Part shown: positions 18,613 through 28,216 of the stretch, piece after piece
How the letters are laid out: each line of letters opens with the position of its first letter
How positions within the stretch are numbered: the first letter of the stretch is position 1
From: Bog-756 sp963710495
Lineage (GTDB): Bacteria > Actinomycetota > Acidimicrobiia > Acidimicrobiales > RAAP-2
NCBI GenBank assembly: GCA_963710495.1
Contig: CAVQAI010000011.1
Coordinates: forward strand, 248,001-312,000
Direction: 5' to 3'
Length of the DNA stretch: 64,000 bases
Made by a program: the position numbers and the translations under genes
The notes under the pieces: model-generated
The model's database searches: none
What the model saw: the letters and a program-made list of their open reading frames with translations, nothing else
Told to the model about the DNA's origin: nothing

Positions 18613-19572
18613 TCAGTCGGTTCGGCTCCTCGTGAAGTCGCTGTCGGTCCAGGAATTGATCGGAAAGAGCTCGAGCGCCCGGCGCAAGGTGGCGAGCTGC
18701 CCGTCATCGAGTCGCCGGTGCCACGAATCGGAGAGCTCGGATGCCACCCGGTTGATGACAAACCCGGAACCCGGGGCGTTGTGACCGTCCAGGAACGACT
18801 GAGGCGACTCACCCCATTCGAGACCGAGGTCGGCAAACAGCTGGCGGAACCCGGCCGTGGGATCGGCGCACAGGCCCTCGTGGGTTCGCAGGTGCCACTC
18901 GGGGTGGCGGGAGGCGGCATCCTCGACCGCCGCGGTGAGCAACCCGATCCTCCAGCTCATCCGTTCGACGGGGTCGGGGCCGGGGAGAGGCACACTCCAG
19001 GGCTCGAGATAGCGGGACCGGATCTCGGGCCGATTCTCCAGCGTCGAATTGCGCGCATCCTTGAGGTTCGTCTCCAACCAGCTGGCCAGCACGTTGGCCG
19101 GGTGGCGAAGCAGGAGGACCATCTCGATCTCGAACTCGGTGGCCAACCACTCGGTGGCCAGCTGGGCGTGGATGGACTTGGCGATGACGCGGCCGCGGTC
19201 GCCAGCGGGGCCGGGTCGGGGTGTTCGGGCCACCTGACCGGCCAGCCAGGTAACCGGGTCACGTCGTCCTTGGTGGATCCGGCCGGTGGTCCCCGGACTC
19301 AGTAAGTAGCGCGCCAGCCGCGACCCCCGACCTTCGGGCGCCCCGGACATGATCCAGGCCCAGAGGTGGCGGTAGGTGGGGGCCTGGTCGCCGGGCCGGA
19401 GAAGCGGGTAGCGGCCGACGACGTGCTTGGCGTGGATGGCGGCAGGGTACTTGTCCTCGTTGTCGGGCTCGAGGAGGGCGGTCGTCCCTGCCGCGCTGGC
19501 CAGGGCACGAAGCGTCCATGTCGTACCCGAACGGGGGAGCCCGACGATGACGATCGGCCGGGGTTCGGTCAT
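18613..19572 (-). CDS. Sulfotransferase-family protein
   Basis: A 319-residue PAPS-dependent sulfotransferase. The 5'-phosphosulfate loop is PIVIVGLPRSGTTWTLRAL at the very N-terminus, and the 3'-phosphate motif is EMVLLLRHPANVLASW near residue 150, both intact. It differs from the other sulfotransferases here by lacking the GPPDFVG leader, so it belongs to another branch. Predicted cytoplasmic; it would sulfate a carbohydrate on a lipid carrier. Its ATG overlaps the stop of the upstream GT2 gene by four bases, tying one sugar addition to one sulfation. PAPS would come from the cysDNC cassette 8 kb downstream. Confidence 0.85.
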   Translation of the reverse strand: MTEPRPIVIVGLPRSGTTWTLRALASAAGTTALLEPDNEDKYPAAIHAKHVVGRYPLLRPGDQAPTYRHLWAWIMSGAPEGRGSRLARYLLSPGTTGRIHQGRRDPVTWLAGQVARTPRPGPAGDRGRVIAKSIHAQLATEWLATEFEIEMVLLLRHPANVLASWLETNLKDARNSTLENRPEIRSRYLEPWSVPLPGPDPVERMSWRIGLLTAAVEDAASRHPEWHLRTHEGLCADPTAGFRQLFADLGLEWGESPQSFLDGHNAPGSGFVINRVASELSDSWHRRLDDGQLATLRRALELFPINSWTDSDFTRSRTD

Positions 19573-20489
19573 CGGTCGCCGGCCCCGAGCATGGCGGCGG
19601 TCAGTCGCGCCCCGAGCCCGGGGTCGCGGCGGCGGGCCCCGACCAGGCCGGCTGCCGCGCCGACGGCCAGGACCGACCCGGCCAGCGTGGCCGCCACCGG
19701 TGTCCGGGAGCTTGCCGCCAGCCGCGCCCGCAGCCCGGGCCGCCCCCCGTCCAGCTGGGCGACCACGAGCTCGTGGTACTCACGGCAGGCAGCGGACATG
19801 GCCTCGGCGTGCTTGTCCAGGAATCGCTGCCTCCCGACCCGGTCGGCGGACCCGCCCCTGGTCACCCGGCCGCCGCCGTGCTGGTGGTAACCGTAGAGCA
19901 CCTGGGGAACGGTACGGATGGGCCGGGTTCGGGCGCAACGGAGCCAGAGGTCCCAGTCCTCGCACGAGGGGAGCGCGGTGTCGACCATCAGGTCATCGGG
20001 GAACAGCGCCCGTCGGATGACCCCGAAGGGGAGAGCCACGAAGTTGAACCACAGGAGCTGGCGGTACCCATAGGCGAGGGGCCCTCGGTAATTCGCCGTC
20101 CGGCCGGTTGCTTCGTGGACCACCCGGTGCCACGAGGTGACCACCCCCACTTCGTCGTCGGCCTCGAAGACGTCGATGACGGAACGCGCCGTTCCGGGCA
20201 ACCAGGTGTCGTCGTCGTCGCAGAACCCGACAAGGTCGCCACGAGCCACCGAGATTCCACGGTTGCGACTCCCACCCGGACCGAGCGGCTGATGGTTGCG
20301 CACCACCTGCACCCGTCGATCGTCCGCCAGCTCAGCCGCGACCTCCGGAGTATGGTCGGACGAGGCGTCGTCCACGATCACCAACTCGAGCTCGACCGTT
20401 CGCTGCTGGAGCACCGAACGCGCCGCCCGCTCCAGGCGCTCGGGACGATTGCGGGTGGGCATCACGACGCTCACGAGATGGGCCGGCAT
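19569..20489 (-). CDS. Glycosyltransferase family 2
   Basis: A 306-residue GT-A enzyme starting at ATG 20489 (MPAHLVSVVMPTRNRPERLE). The frame is open far upstream, but that part is shadow sequence over the divergent sulfotransferase. The metal-binding site FCDDDDTWLPG is near residue 95 and the catalytic loop reads LPSCEDWDLWLRCA near 175. The last 60 residues contain alanine-rich helices that may sit in the membrane. It ends with a four-base overlap into the sulfotransferase gene, so the two form one transcript. Confidence 0.87.
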   Translation of the reverse strand: MPAHLVSVVMPTRNRPERLERAARSVLQQRTVELELVIVDDASSDHTPEVAAELADDRRVQVVRNHQPLGPGGSRNRGISVARGDLVGFCDDDDTWLPGTARSVIDVFEADDEVGVVTSWHRVVHEATGRTANYRGPLAYGYRQLLWFNFVALPFGVIRRALFPDDLMVDTALPSCEDWDLWLRCARTRPIRTVPQVLYGYHQHGGGRVTRGGSADRVGRQRFLDKHAEAMSAACREYHELVVAQLDGGRPGLRARLAASSRTPVAATLAGSVLAVGAAAGLVGARRRDPGLGARLTAAMLGAGDR

Positions 20490-20639
20490 TACGCCCCCGT
20501 CCTCGAACAACGGAATCGAGCCCGATGGCCATCCCCGGTTTCCAGCACACCGAGCAGCCCCCTCACGGGCGCCATGATAACGAACATGGGTCGATCGCAG
20601 TCCTTGTCGCATCGCAAACGCCTGTGGCATGGTGAGCCG

Positions 20640-21494
20640 ATGCGCCCTCCCCGCGTGGCCAGAGCCGCCTTCCGCGAGCTCTCGCCGAGGACGCGGAGTG
20701 CGGTACTTCATCGGATGGGACGCTTCGCCCCGTGGGAGGCAGGCTTCGACTTCTCCCCGCCACCGGTCGGGCCCGGAGAGCGTGTCGGCCCCCCGGATTT
20801 CGTCGGGATCGGTGTGCAGAAGGGGGGCACCAGTTGGTGGTACGAGCTCATCGCCGAGCATCCCGACGTCACTTCCCACCAAGCAATCCACAAGGAGCGC
20901 CAGTACCTCTCCCGCTTCGGAGCCGAGACCTTCGGGGCGGCGGAGATCTGGACGTACCACGGGTGGTTCCCGCGCCGGGCTGGGACGGTGACGGGCGAGT
21001 GGACACCCGACTACCTCGGATACCCCTGGGTCGCCGCCCTGTTGGCCCGCGCCGCCCCCGACGCCAAGTTGCTGGTGATCCTGCGCGATCCGGTGGAGCG
21101 CTTCCGGTCGGCGCTGTCGTTCCGCCTGAGCCAGGGCGCCTCGTATACGGAGGCTACCGTCGCCGACGCGGTCCGGAGGGGCTACTACGCCCGATCCCTG
21201 CAGCGGTACCTCGACTTCTTCCCGGCCGAGCAATTGCTCGTTCTCCAGTACGAGCGCTGTGCCATCGATCCGGCCGGTCAGCTCGATGTCACCTATCGGT
21301 TCCTCGAGTTGCGCGAATACCGCCCGACTGACCTCTACCGGCCGGTCAACGTCTCGGGTGAGAAAGTGCCGATCGATGCGGATGCGGTCCGGCGACTCGT
21401 CGACCTCTATGCCTCCGATGTGCTCGAACTGCGCTCACTCTTCCCTCATGTCGACCTGTCGGTGTGGCCGAACTTCGCCGGGATTCAGGCGTGA
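20640..21494 (+). CDS. Sulfotransferase-family protein, intact PAPS motifs
   Basis: A 284-residue sulfotransferase. GPPDFVGIGVQKGGTSWWYE carries the 5'-phosphosulfate loop (about residues 47-66) and VILRDPVERFRSALSFRL the 3'-phosphate site with its conserved Arg and Ser. I start it at ATG 20640 because the N-terminus then aligns without gaps with the paralogue starting at 24318 (both place HRMG at residue 24, followed by FAPWE). An ATG at 20586 is an alternative. It is followed 22 bases later by a degraded tandem copy. Likely role: O-sulfation of the surface glycan. Confidence 0.87.
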   Translation: MRPPRVARAAFRELSPRTRSAVLHRMGRFAPWEAGFDFSPPPVGPGERVGPPDFVGIGVQKGGTSWWYELIAEHPDVTSHQAIHKERQYLSRFGAETFGAAEIWTYHGWFPRRAGTVTGEWTPDYLGYPWVAALLARAAPDAKLLVILRDPVERFRSALSFRLSQGASYTEATVADAVRRGYYARSLQRYLDFFPAEQLLVLQYERCAIDPAGQLDVTYRFLELREYRPTDLYRPVNVSGEKVPIDADAVRRLVDLYASDVLELRSLFPHVDLSVWPNFAGIQA

Positions 21495-21516
21495 CTGGAG
21501 CCTTGCCGGCGCTCCG

Positions 21517-22401
21517 ATGGCGATGAGCGGATGGGACGCCCTCGTTGAAGGGCTGCACCGACTCCCAGCCCCGCTCCATTCGCTGTTGCCGTCGGCCCAG
21601 CGGGACGATATCCGTCACTGGTTGGGCCGGTACCGCCCCTGGGAGGAGGGTGCAGACCTGACAGCTCCGCCGCCCGAGCGAGGGGAGGTGATCGGTCCGC
21701 CCGATTTCGTCGGCATCGCTGCCACCATGGCCGGCTGTGACCGGTGGTACCGCATGATCGCCGATCATCCGGACGTTTCGGCCCGCCCGGACCTCGCCCC
21801 GGCCCGCCATTTCCTGTCCCACTTCGCCACGAGAGCATTCGGGGCGGCGGAGATACACCAGTATCACGGTTGGTTCCCGCGTCGGCCGCGTACCCTCACC
21901 GGCGAGTGGACTCCGGGGTACGCGGCCCTTCCCTGGGTGGCGCAATTGTCGGCGCGTGCCGCGCCCGGCGCCAAGTTGCTCATGATGACGCGGAATCCGA
22001 TCGAGCGGGTCCAGCTGGATCTGGCGCACCGGCCCCTGGAACCGGGTTCGCAGCTCGGAACCGAGGTTTCCGACGCCATCGAGCGGGGCTTCTACGGGGC
22101 CCAGCTCTGCCGGGTTCTCGAGTCCTTCCCCGCCGAGCAGGTTCTCGTCTTGCAGTACGAGCGCTGCGTCGCCGACCCGATGGACCAGCTGTCGGCCGTC
22201 TACAGATTCCTCGGCCTGGACGATGGACATCGCCCGGGCGGTCGCCGCCTGGTACCTGAGGTGGGGCGGGTGCCGAAGCGCTCCATCGATCCCGGCACCA
22301 CCTCGCGGCTGGTCACCGTCTACTCGGACGACGTGGCCCAATTGGCCTCGCTGGTCCCGACGTTCGACCTCTCGTGGTGGCCCGAGTTCTCCGGTCCCTG
22401 A
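21517..22401 (+). CDS. Sulfotransferase paralogue with degraded PAPS-binding motifs
   Basis: A 294-residue tandem copy of the gene at 20640. They share WEEG..GPPDFVGI, AEIHQYHGWFPRR, TLTGEWTPGYAALPWVAQL, FPAEQVLVLQYERC and DLSWWPEFSG. The catalytic sites have changed: the phosphosulfate loop QKGGTSWW is TMAGCDRW here, and the 3'-phosphate motif RDPVERFRSAL is RNPIERVQLDL, losing the Ser. The rest of the fold is kept with no stop or frameshift, so the gene is under selection or only recently altered. It may be a non-catalytic partner or bind another ligand. ATG 21517 and ATG 21523 are both possible starts. Confidence 0.82.
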   Translation: MAMSGWDALVEGLHRLPAPLHSLLPSAQRDDIRHWLGRYRPWEEGADLTAPPPERGEVIGPPDFVGIAATMAGCDRWYRMIADHPDVSARPDLAPARHFLSHFATRAFGAAEIHQYHGWFPRRPRTLTGEWTPGYAALPWVAQLSARAAPGAKLLMMTRNPIERVQLDLAHRPLEPGSQLGTEVSDAIERGFYGAQLCRVLESFPAEQVLVLQYERCVADPMDQLSAVYRFLGLDDGHRPGGRRLVPEVGRVPKRSIDPGTTSRLVTVYSDDVAQLASLVPTFDLSWWPEFSGP

Positions 22402-22402
22402 G

Positions 22403-22585
22403 ATGGGACGGTCACACTACTGTTCTCAGCAACAGTCGTTCGCCGCAGGGGCGAGTGCGGGACCAGGGGGAGTGCCATCGGTGCCTTGGCTCAGCCAGGC
22501 GGGCCCTGTGGTCAAGGCGTCGAGCGGGAAGAGCGGTCGGTTCGTGCTGATTCACCCCGGTGACCTCGAGGATGCAGTGACGTGA
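22403..22585 (+). CDS. Possible 60-residue small protein
   Basis: ATG 22403 follows the upstream sulfotransferase stop by one base, and the frame ends in a TGA (22583-22585) that overlaps the GTG start of the next glycosyltransferase. The double coupling is the main support. The predicted peptide has no membrane helix or known motif, and no clear ribosome site precedes it. The region also holds a perfect dyad (22419-22436), so it could simply be a promoter-bearing spacer. Confidence 0.25.
   Translation: MGRSHYCSQQQSFAAGASAGPGGVPSVPWLSQAGPVVKASSGKSGRFVLIHPGDLEDAVT
22419..22436. promoter_or_regulatory. Perfect 6-6-6 inverted repeat, possible operator
   Basis: ACTGTT, six bases, AACAGT forms a perfect dyad 18 bases after the stop of the sulfotransferase gene and 146 bases before the GTG of the next glycosyltransferase. 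A weak -10-like TACTGT overlaps its left arm. It could be an operator or a small hairpin; there is no T run to make it a terminator. Confidence 0.25.
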
Positions 22586-23415
22586 CGACAACCGGTCGGC
22601 GCGTCATGGCCGTGGTGCTCACTCACAACGCACCCGAAACCCTCGAGCAATGCGTCCGGGCCATCACCGGCCAGACGAGCCCACCCGAGGCTTTGCTGGT
22701 GCTGGACAACGCCAGTCTCCCCCCAGTTCGGCTCGAGGGGCTGCCGGTCGGCGCGCTGCCCACCAGGGTCGTCCGTTCCGAGACGAATACCGGACCGGCC
22801 GGCGGTTATGCCCAGGCACTGGAAGTATTTCTCGAGTCGGGGTTCGGGCACGCCTGGATACTCGATGACGACATGCTCCCCGAACCGGACTGCCTCGATC
22901 GCCTCTGGGCCGTGGCGGAAAAGGACCCCGAATCCGCCTTCGTGTTCCCGATCTCGAGGCAACCGGACGGTTCGGTGTCGTGGTGGCCCTCGTGGTGCGG
23001 CTTCATCGTCGCCCGGCAGATTGTCGATGCCGTGGGACTCCCCATGTCGGAGCTGTTCTGGTGGGCCGAGGACACCGAGTACCTGCAATACCGGATACCC
23101 AGCCGTGGCTATGCACCGGTGGTCGCCTACGACGCCTTGGTCAACCACGTCGGGATCCGTCAAGGTGACGGTGCGCCGATGTGGAAGTACTACTACGAGG
23201 CCCGCAACATGCTGTATGTGCATCTGCATGTGAAGCGTCGTGTGGGCCGATATCCGCGGAACGTGGCCAAGCTCTTCGCCCGGGCGGTGTTTCGCGAGAG
23301 GGACGACCGGGTTCGCCGCCTGGCTGTGATGGTCCGAGGACTGTCGGACGGGGCCCGGGGGAGGCTGGGGATCCGATATCCGGTCGAGCCCATGAAGGAG
23401 CGGTCCTCCTCCTGA
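22582..23415 (+). CDS. Glycosyltransferase family 2, rhamnosyltransferase-like
   Basis: A 277-residue GT-A enzyme starting at GTG 22582 with GAGGA eight bases upstream. It shows VMAVVLTHNAPETLEQCVRA, ETNTGPAGGYAQALE, the metal-binding AWILDDDMLPEPDCLDRL and FWWAEDTEYLQYRIPSRG. The YYYEARNMLYVHLHVKRR segment near the end parallels that of the gene at 10716, so they are the same subfamily. It sits between sulfotransferase genes, suggesting that its product residue is one that is sulfated (inference). Confidence 0.87.
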   Translation: MTTTGRRVMAVVLTHNAPETLEQCVRAITGQTSPPEALLVLDNASLPPVRLEGLPVGALPTRVVRSETNTGPAGGYAQALEVFLESGFGHAWILDDDMLPEPDCLDRLWAVAEKDPESAFVFPISRQPDGSVSWWPSWCGFIVARQIVDAVGLPMSELFWWAEDTEYLQYRIPSRGYAPVVAYDALVNHVGIRQGDGAPMWKYYYEARNMLYVHLHVKRRVGRYPRNVAKLFARAVFRERDDRVRRLAVMVRGLSDGARGRLGIRYPVEPMKERSSS

Positions 23416-23436
23416 CCGGGCCCGCCCGCTCGGCTC

Positions 23437-24318
23437 TCAGGGTCGAGGTGAGGTCGGGCCGGACGCCAGGTGAGCGAAATGGGGCCAGAGCTGGAGGTCG
23501 ATCTGAGGGTGTCGGGCGGCCAGCGCGACAACGTCGGGCTCGTACAGCTCGACGAGCATGCGCTCGAACCCGGGCTCGACCTTCCGTTTCACCCTCGTCT
23601 CGTTCACCGCCGCGGTCAGGTGGGGTGGCCGGAAGGAGTCGTCCAGGCCCAGGAACCGGTACGTGAGGGCCAGTTGCTCGGCCGGCCACCGGCTGCACGC
23701 CTCGTACTGCAGGATGAGCCGTTCCGAGGGGCCGTATGCCCGTTCCCAAGGCTCGAGCTCGGCGGCGTAGAACCCACGGGCCAGCCCCCGGTACCGAACG
23801 TTGCGCAGGCGTCTTCGAGGCATGCGGCGGGAGATGTCCGACCGGTAACGGTCTACCGGATCGCGCAGGAGGACGAGGATCTTTGCCTGGGGTGCAGCGC
23901 GGCGCAGGACGGCGGGCAGTAGGTAGGAGAACAGGTAGGAGGGGGTCCACTCGCCGATGGTGGTGCCTTCGGGTCGGGGGAACCACTGGTCGTAGGCCAC
24001 GAGGTCCTCGTCGGTGCAGGGTTGCTGCCCGATCCGGTCGAAGAAGTTGCGGTTGAAGAAGAGCACCTCCTTCCGCGGCGGCGCGTGGACATCGGGATGG
24101 GCCAGGATGAGGCTGAACCACCAGGAGGTGCCGGACTTGGGGACGCCGACTCCGACGAAGTCGGGCGGCCCCGTCCGCATCCCCGGCGGACAGGTGGGAG
24201 CTCGGGGCGCTCGTCCGTCCTCCCAGGGGGCGAACTTCCCCATGCGGTGGCGGATGCGAACCTGCACGGGGTCGGGAAGGGCGAGAAACGCCGAGCGCGC
24301 CAAATCGCCGGGGTTCAC
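23437..24318 (-). CDS. Sulfotransferase-family protein, intact PAPS motifs
   Basis: A 293-residue sulfotransferase with TGPPDFVGVGVPKSGTSWWF (phosphosulfate loop) and LVLLRDPVDRYRSDISRRM (3'-phosphate motif), both intact. GTG 24318 aligns residue for residue with the N-terminus of the paralogue at 20640; GTG 24360 in the same frame gives 14 more residues. It is the last gene of a minus-strand run (acetyltransferase, WecA-type enzyme, aminotransferase, sulfotransferase) with a 60-base gap before it. This position suggests sulfation of, or next to, the amino sugar made by that operon. Confidence 0.87.
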   Translation of the reverse strand: MNPGDLARSAFLALPDPVQVRIRHRMGKFAPWEDGRAPRAPTCPPGMRTGPPDFVGVGVPKSGTSWWFSLILAHPDVHAPPRKEVLFFNRNFFDRIGQQPCTDEDLVAYDQWFPRPEGTTIGEWTPSYLFSYLLPAVLRRAAPQAKILVLLRDPVDRYRSDISRRMPRRRLRNVRYRGLARGFYAAELEPWERAYGPSERLILQYEACSRWPAEQLALTYRFLGLDDSFRPPHLTAAVNETRVKRKVEPGFERMLVELYEPDVVALAARHPQIDLQLWPHFAHLASGPTSPRP

Positions 24319-24378
24319 GAGGCCTCGATCGGTGGACGGCCGACCTTCACAGGCCGACACCGTACTCGCCGGGCCCCG

Positions 24379-25499
<1,121 letters not shown>

Positions 25500-25503
<4 letters not shown>

Positions 25504-26462
25504 CGCCGGGCTCCTCGGCCGGGAGTGAGCGCGCCCGTGGCCCCGGCCGCGGCGATCAGCACGGCCGCGGCGGCCACGTCGACGACGATGGCCGCGGTCA
25601 TCGAACCGAGATGGGCGGCGATCACGGCCCCGGTGGCCAGGGCGGCCTCCATCCCGGCGTAGGCCAGGCTGGCGGCCGGGCGAGGCCAGCCTCGGGCGAC
25701 CAGCAGGTCGTAGGGGTGGCGGCGATCGCCGGCCATGGGTGACTGGCGTCCCCGGATCCTCCGGATCCCGGCGAAGGCCACTTCGGCCACCACCACCGCC
25801 ACCAGGGCCAGCGCGGCCGTCCCGACGGGAGTGGCGACTCCCGGAGCCCAGCTGTAGGCGAGCAACACCGTCAGTACGGTGCCGAGGAGGTACGAGCCAC
25901 CGTCGCCCAGGTAGATCCGGGCGGGAGGCCGGTTGTAGAGGAGGAAGCCGACGAGGGCGGCGGCCACGGCGACCGACAGGTGCCGGCCGGAGCCGTGGAG
26001 CACGGCGGCGAACCCCACGGCGGCCACGGCCACCACGCTGGCCGCCAGCATGTCGAGACCGTCGATCAGGTTCACCCCGTTGACGACCAGGATGGTCACG
26101 ATGACGACGACGCCGGCCCCCACCACCCCGGGCAGGTGGAGCGGGACGGTGACCGCCACCAGGGCACCGACGGCGATCTGGCCGGCCAGCCGGAGGCCGG
26201 CGGGCAGGTCGACCACGTCATCGGCGACGCCGAGGCAGAGGGCGGCGGCCAGCGGCAGCAACACCGACGGTCGCCCGGCGATGGTGCCGACGATCATCCC
26301 GGCGAACACCGCCACGCCACCGAGGTACGGGACGGCTTTGACCTGGGGCTTCAGCGCCCCGGGGGCATCGACGACACCCAAGTGGCCGGCGACGACGATG
26401 GCCACCGGGGTGACCACAGCAGTGACGGCCAGGGCAATGAGTGCGATCGACCATCCGTTCAT
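25500..26462 (-). CDS. Undecaprenyl-phosphate sugar-1-phosphate transferase (WecA/MraY family)
   Basis: A 320-residue protein with about ten membrane helices. Family motifs are VPYLGGVAVFAGM, the DD pair in LGVADDVVDLPAG, the catalytic NLIDGLDMLAA, LGDGGSYLLG and, in the last cytoplasmic loop, DRRHPYDLLVARGW. It moves a sugar-1-phosphate from a UDP-sugar to the lipid carrier and so starts the repeat unit. Four-base overlaps on both sides (24379 gene and 26459 gene) show a coupled operon. GlcNAc or an N-acetylated dideoxy amino sugar is the likely substrate, by family and context. Confidence 0.9.
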
Positions 26463-27166
26463 CCGGTCGCCGCTCTCGGCGGCGGCGGGCTACCCGCTTC
26501 CCAACGCATGAGCAGCGACTGGGTACCGGGGTGGAGTTCGAACCGCTCGCTGGTGACGAATCCCGCCCGCTCGTAGAGGGCGACCGCTCGCCGGTTGTCG
26601 GCGCCGACCACCACGTGGGCGGCCGGACATCCCCGGTCGACCGCCTCGTCGAGAAACGCCGCCACCAGCTGGCGGGCGGCGCCGCGGCCCTGCGCCTGCG
26701 GGTCGACGGCGACGGAGAGAAGTTCCGCCCCAGCCGGGCCGCGCCCGTTCGGGGATCCGTGGCGCAGGGTCTCGGCCACCCGGCGCCAGTTCCGGACCAA
26801 GGGACTGAGGGCAACCCACGCCGCCGGAACGCCGTCGCGAGCGAGGAACGAGCGGTAGAGACCCGCAACGTCGCTCGCTCCGGCGATGAACCCCACGGTG
26901 CGGTTCTCGTGCTCGGCGACGAGGAGGAAGGCCGCCGGGTACCGGTAGATCCGCCGGTAGAGGCGACTGAGGAAGGCGGTCCCGAGCAGGGACAAGAAGC
27001 CTTCGGTGATCCCCCCCACGTGCAAGGCGGCGGCGGTGGGCGCATCGGCGGGTGTGCCCGGGCGGATCCTGACCGCCCACGTCGTACCCTGTTCACCCGG
27101 GACGTTCGACCCGGTGCCGCCGGCGGGGGGCCCTGTCTCGTGGCGTCGGTCTGCATCGGGCCCCAT
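26459..27166 (-). CDS. GNAT-family N-acetyltransferase
   Basis: A 235-residue protein with a GNAT fold. VRIRPGTPADAPTAAALHVG opens the domain, and SVAVDPQAQGRGAARQLV is the acetyl-CoA pyrophosphate loop (Q-x-x-G-R-G-A), followed by GADNRRAVALYERAGF. I choose ATG 27166, which has GGGGAG about seven bases upstream; the frame is open to 27262, but that extension is low-complexity and would leave almost no room for the cysD promoter. It is first in the operon with the WecA-type enzyme and aminotransferase, so acetylation of an amino sugar is the favoured role. Confidence 0.75.
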   Translation of the reverse strand: MGPDADRRHETGPPAGGTGSNVPGEQGTTWAVRIRPGTPADAPTAAALHVGGITEGFLSLLGTAFLSRLYRRIYRYPAAFLLVAEHENRTVGFIAGASDVAGLYRSFLARDGVPAAWVALSPLVRNWRRVAETLRHGSPNGRGPAGAELLSVAVDPQAQGRGAARQLVAAFLDEAVDRGCPAAHVVVGADNRRAVALYERAGFVTSERFELHPGTQSLLMRWEAGSPPPPRAATG

Positions 27167-27266
27167 CGTCGTCTCCCCGCCTTCGAGCGGCGTGCCGGGA
27201 CCGAATTGGCCGGTCGCCGCACCTGGTCGAAACCCTGCGACCTGCTCGGATTCGCGGTCCATCGAC

Positions 27267-27280
27267 TATATTCGCAGATC
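27267..27280 (+). promoter_or_regulatory. Candidate -10 of a leaderless cysD promoter
   Basis: TATATT at 27267-27272 ends eight bases before the cysD ATG at 27281, so transcription would begin at or next to the start codon. No ribosome site precedes that ATG, which agrees with a leaderless message. A matching -35 box is not clear. Confidence 0.35.
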
Positions 27281-28216
27281 ATGGAGCGGGGTAGGGCTGT
27301 CGCGGCTCTCGGCCAGTACCAACTGTCCCAGTTGCAGAACATCGAGGCCCAGTCGATCCACGTCATCCGGGAGGTTGCCGCCGAGTTCGAGCGTCCCGTG
27401 TTGCTCTTTTCCGGGGGCAAGGACTCGGTGGTCATGCTGCGGCTGGCGCAGAAGGCCTTCTGGCCGGGTCGGATCCCCTTTCCGGTCATGCACGTGGACA
27501 CCGGGCACAACTTTTCCGAGGTCATCGAGTTCCGTGATCGGTGCGTTGCCACGATGGAGGCCTCCCTCATCGTGGCTTCGGTACAGGAATCGATCGATGC
27601 CGGCCGCGTGGTCGAGGAGCCGGGCCCGAACCCGTCACGCAACCGACTCCAGACCAGGACCCTGCTCGATGCCATCAACGAGCACCGGTTCGACGCGGTC
27701 TTCGGTGGGGCCCGGCGGGACGAGGAGAAGGCGCGGGCCAAAGAGCGGGTGTTCTCGTTCCGGGACGAGTTCGGCCAATGGGACCCGAAGAACCAGCGAC
27801 CCGAGCTCTGGTCGCTGTTCAACGGCCGGCACCGTGCCGGTGAGCACATCCGGGTCTTCCCGCTGTCCGACTGGACCGAGCTGGACATCTGGCAGTACGT
27901 CGCCGACGAGGGCATCGAGCTTCCGTCGATCTACTACTCCCACCGGCGCCAGGTGTTCCGGCGGGACGGGATGCTCCTCGCCGTGGGAGAGCACGTCAAC
28001 CCCCGTGACGACGAGGAGGTCTTCGAGGCCACCGTCCGCTACCGCACGGTGGGGGACATGACCTGTACGGGGGCCGTGGAGTCGACGGCCACCTCCGCCG
28101 GGGACATCGTGGTGGAGGTGGCGACCTCGCGGCTCACCGAGCGGGGTGCCACCCGGGCCGACGACCGGTTCAGCGAGGCAGCCATGGAGGACCGCAAACG
28201 CGAGGGTTACTTCTGA
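27281..28216 (+). CDS. cysD: Sulfate adenylyltransferase subunit 2
   Basis: A 311-residue PAPS-reductase-fold ATP pyrophosphatase. VLLFSGGKDSVVMLRLAQKA is the PP-loop, followed by MHVDTGHNFSEVIEFRD, FGGARRDEEKARAKERVFSF and WDPKNQRPELW, all typical of CysD. With CysN it makes adenosine 5'-phosphosulfate from ATP and sulfate. ATG 27281 matches the usual N-terminus (LSQLQNIEAQSIHVIREVAA). The stop overlaps the cysN start (TGATG). The gene is divergent from the amino-sugar operon, and no assimilatory sulfite-reduction gene is nearby, so the product is probably used for sulfation. Confidence 0.96.
   Translation: MERGRAVAALGQYQLSQLQNIEAQSIHVIREVAAEFERPVLLFSGGKDSVVMLRLAQKAFWPGRIPFPVMHVDTGHNFSEVIEFRDRCVATMEASLIVASVQESIDAGRVVEEPGPNPSRNRLQTRTLLDAINEHRFDAVFGGARRDEEKARAKERVFSFRDEFGQWDPKNQRPELWSLFNGRHRAGEHIRVFPLSDWTELDIWQYVADEGIELPSIYYSHRRQVFRRDGMLLAVGEHVNPRDDEEVFEATVRYRTVGDMTCTGAVESTATSAGDIVVEVATSRLTERGATRADDRFSEAAMEDRKREGYF

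Noticed and set aside
19773..20639. N-terminal extension of the sulfotransferase frame by about 289 codons
   Set aside because: It overlaps the divergent GT2 gene, and alignment with the paralogue at 24318 places the start at 20640.
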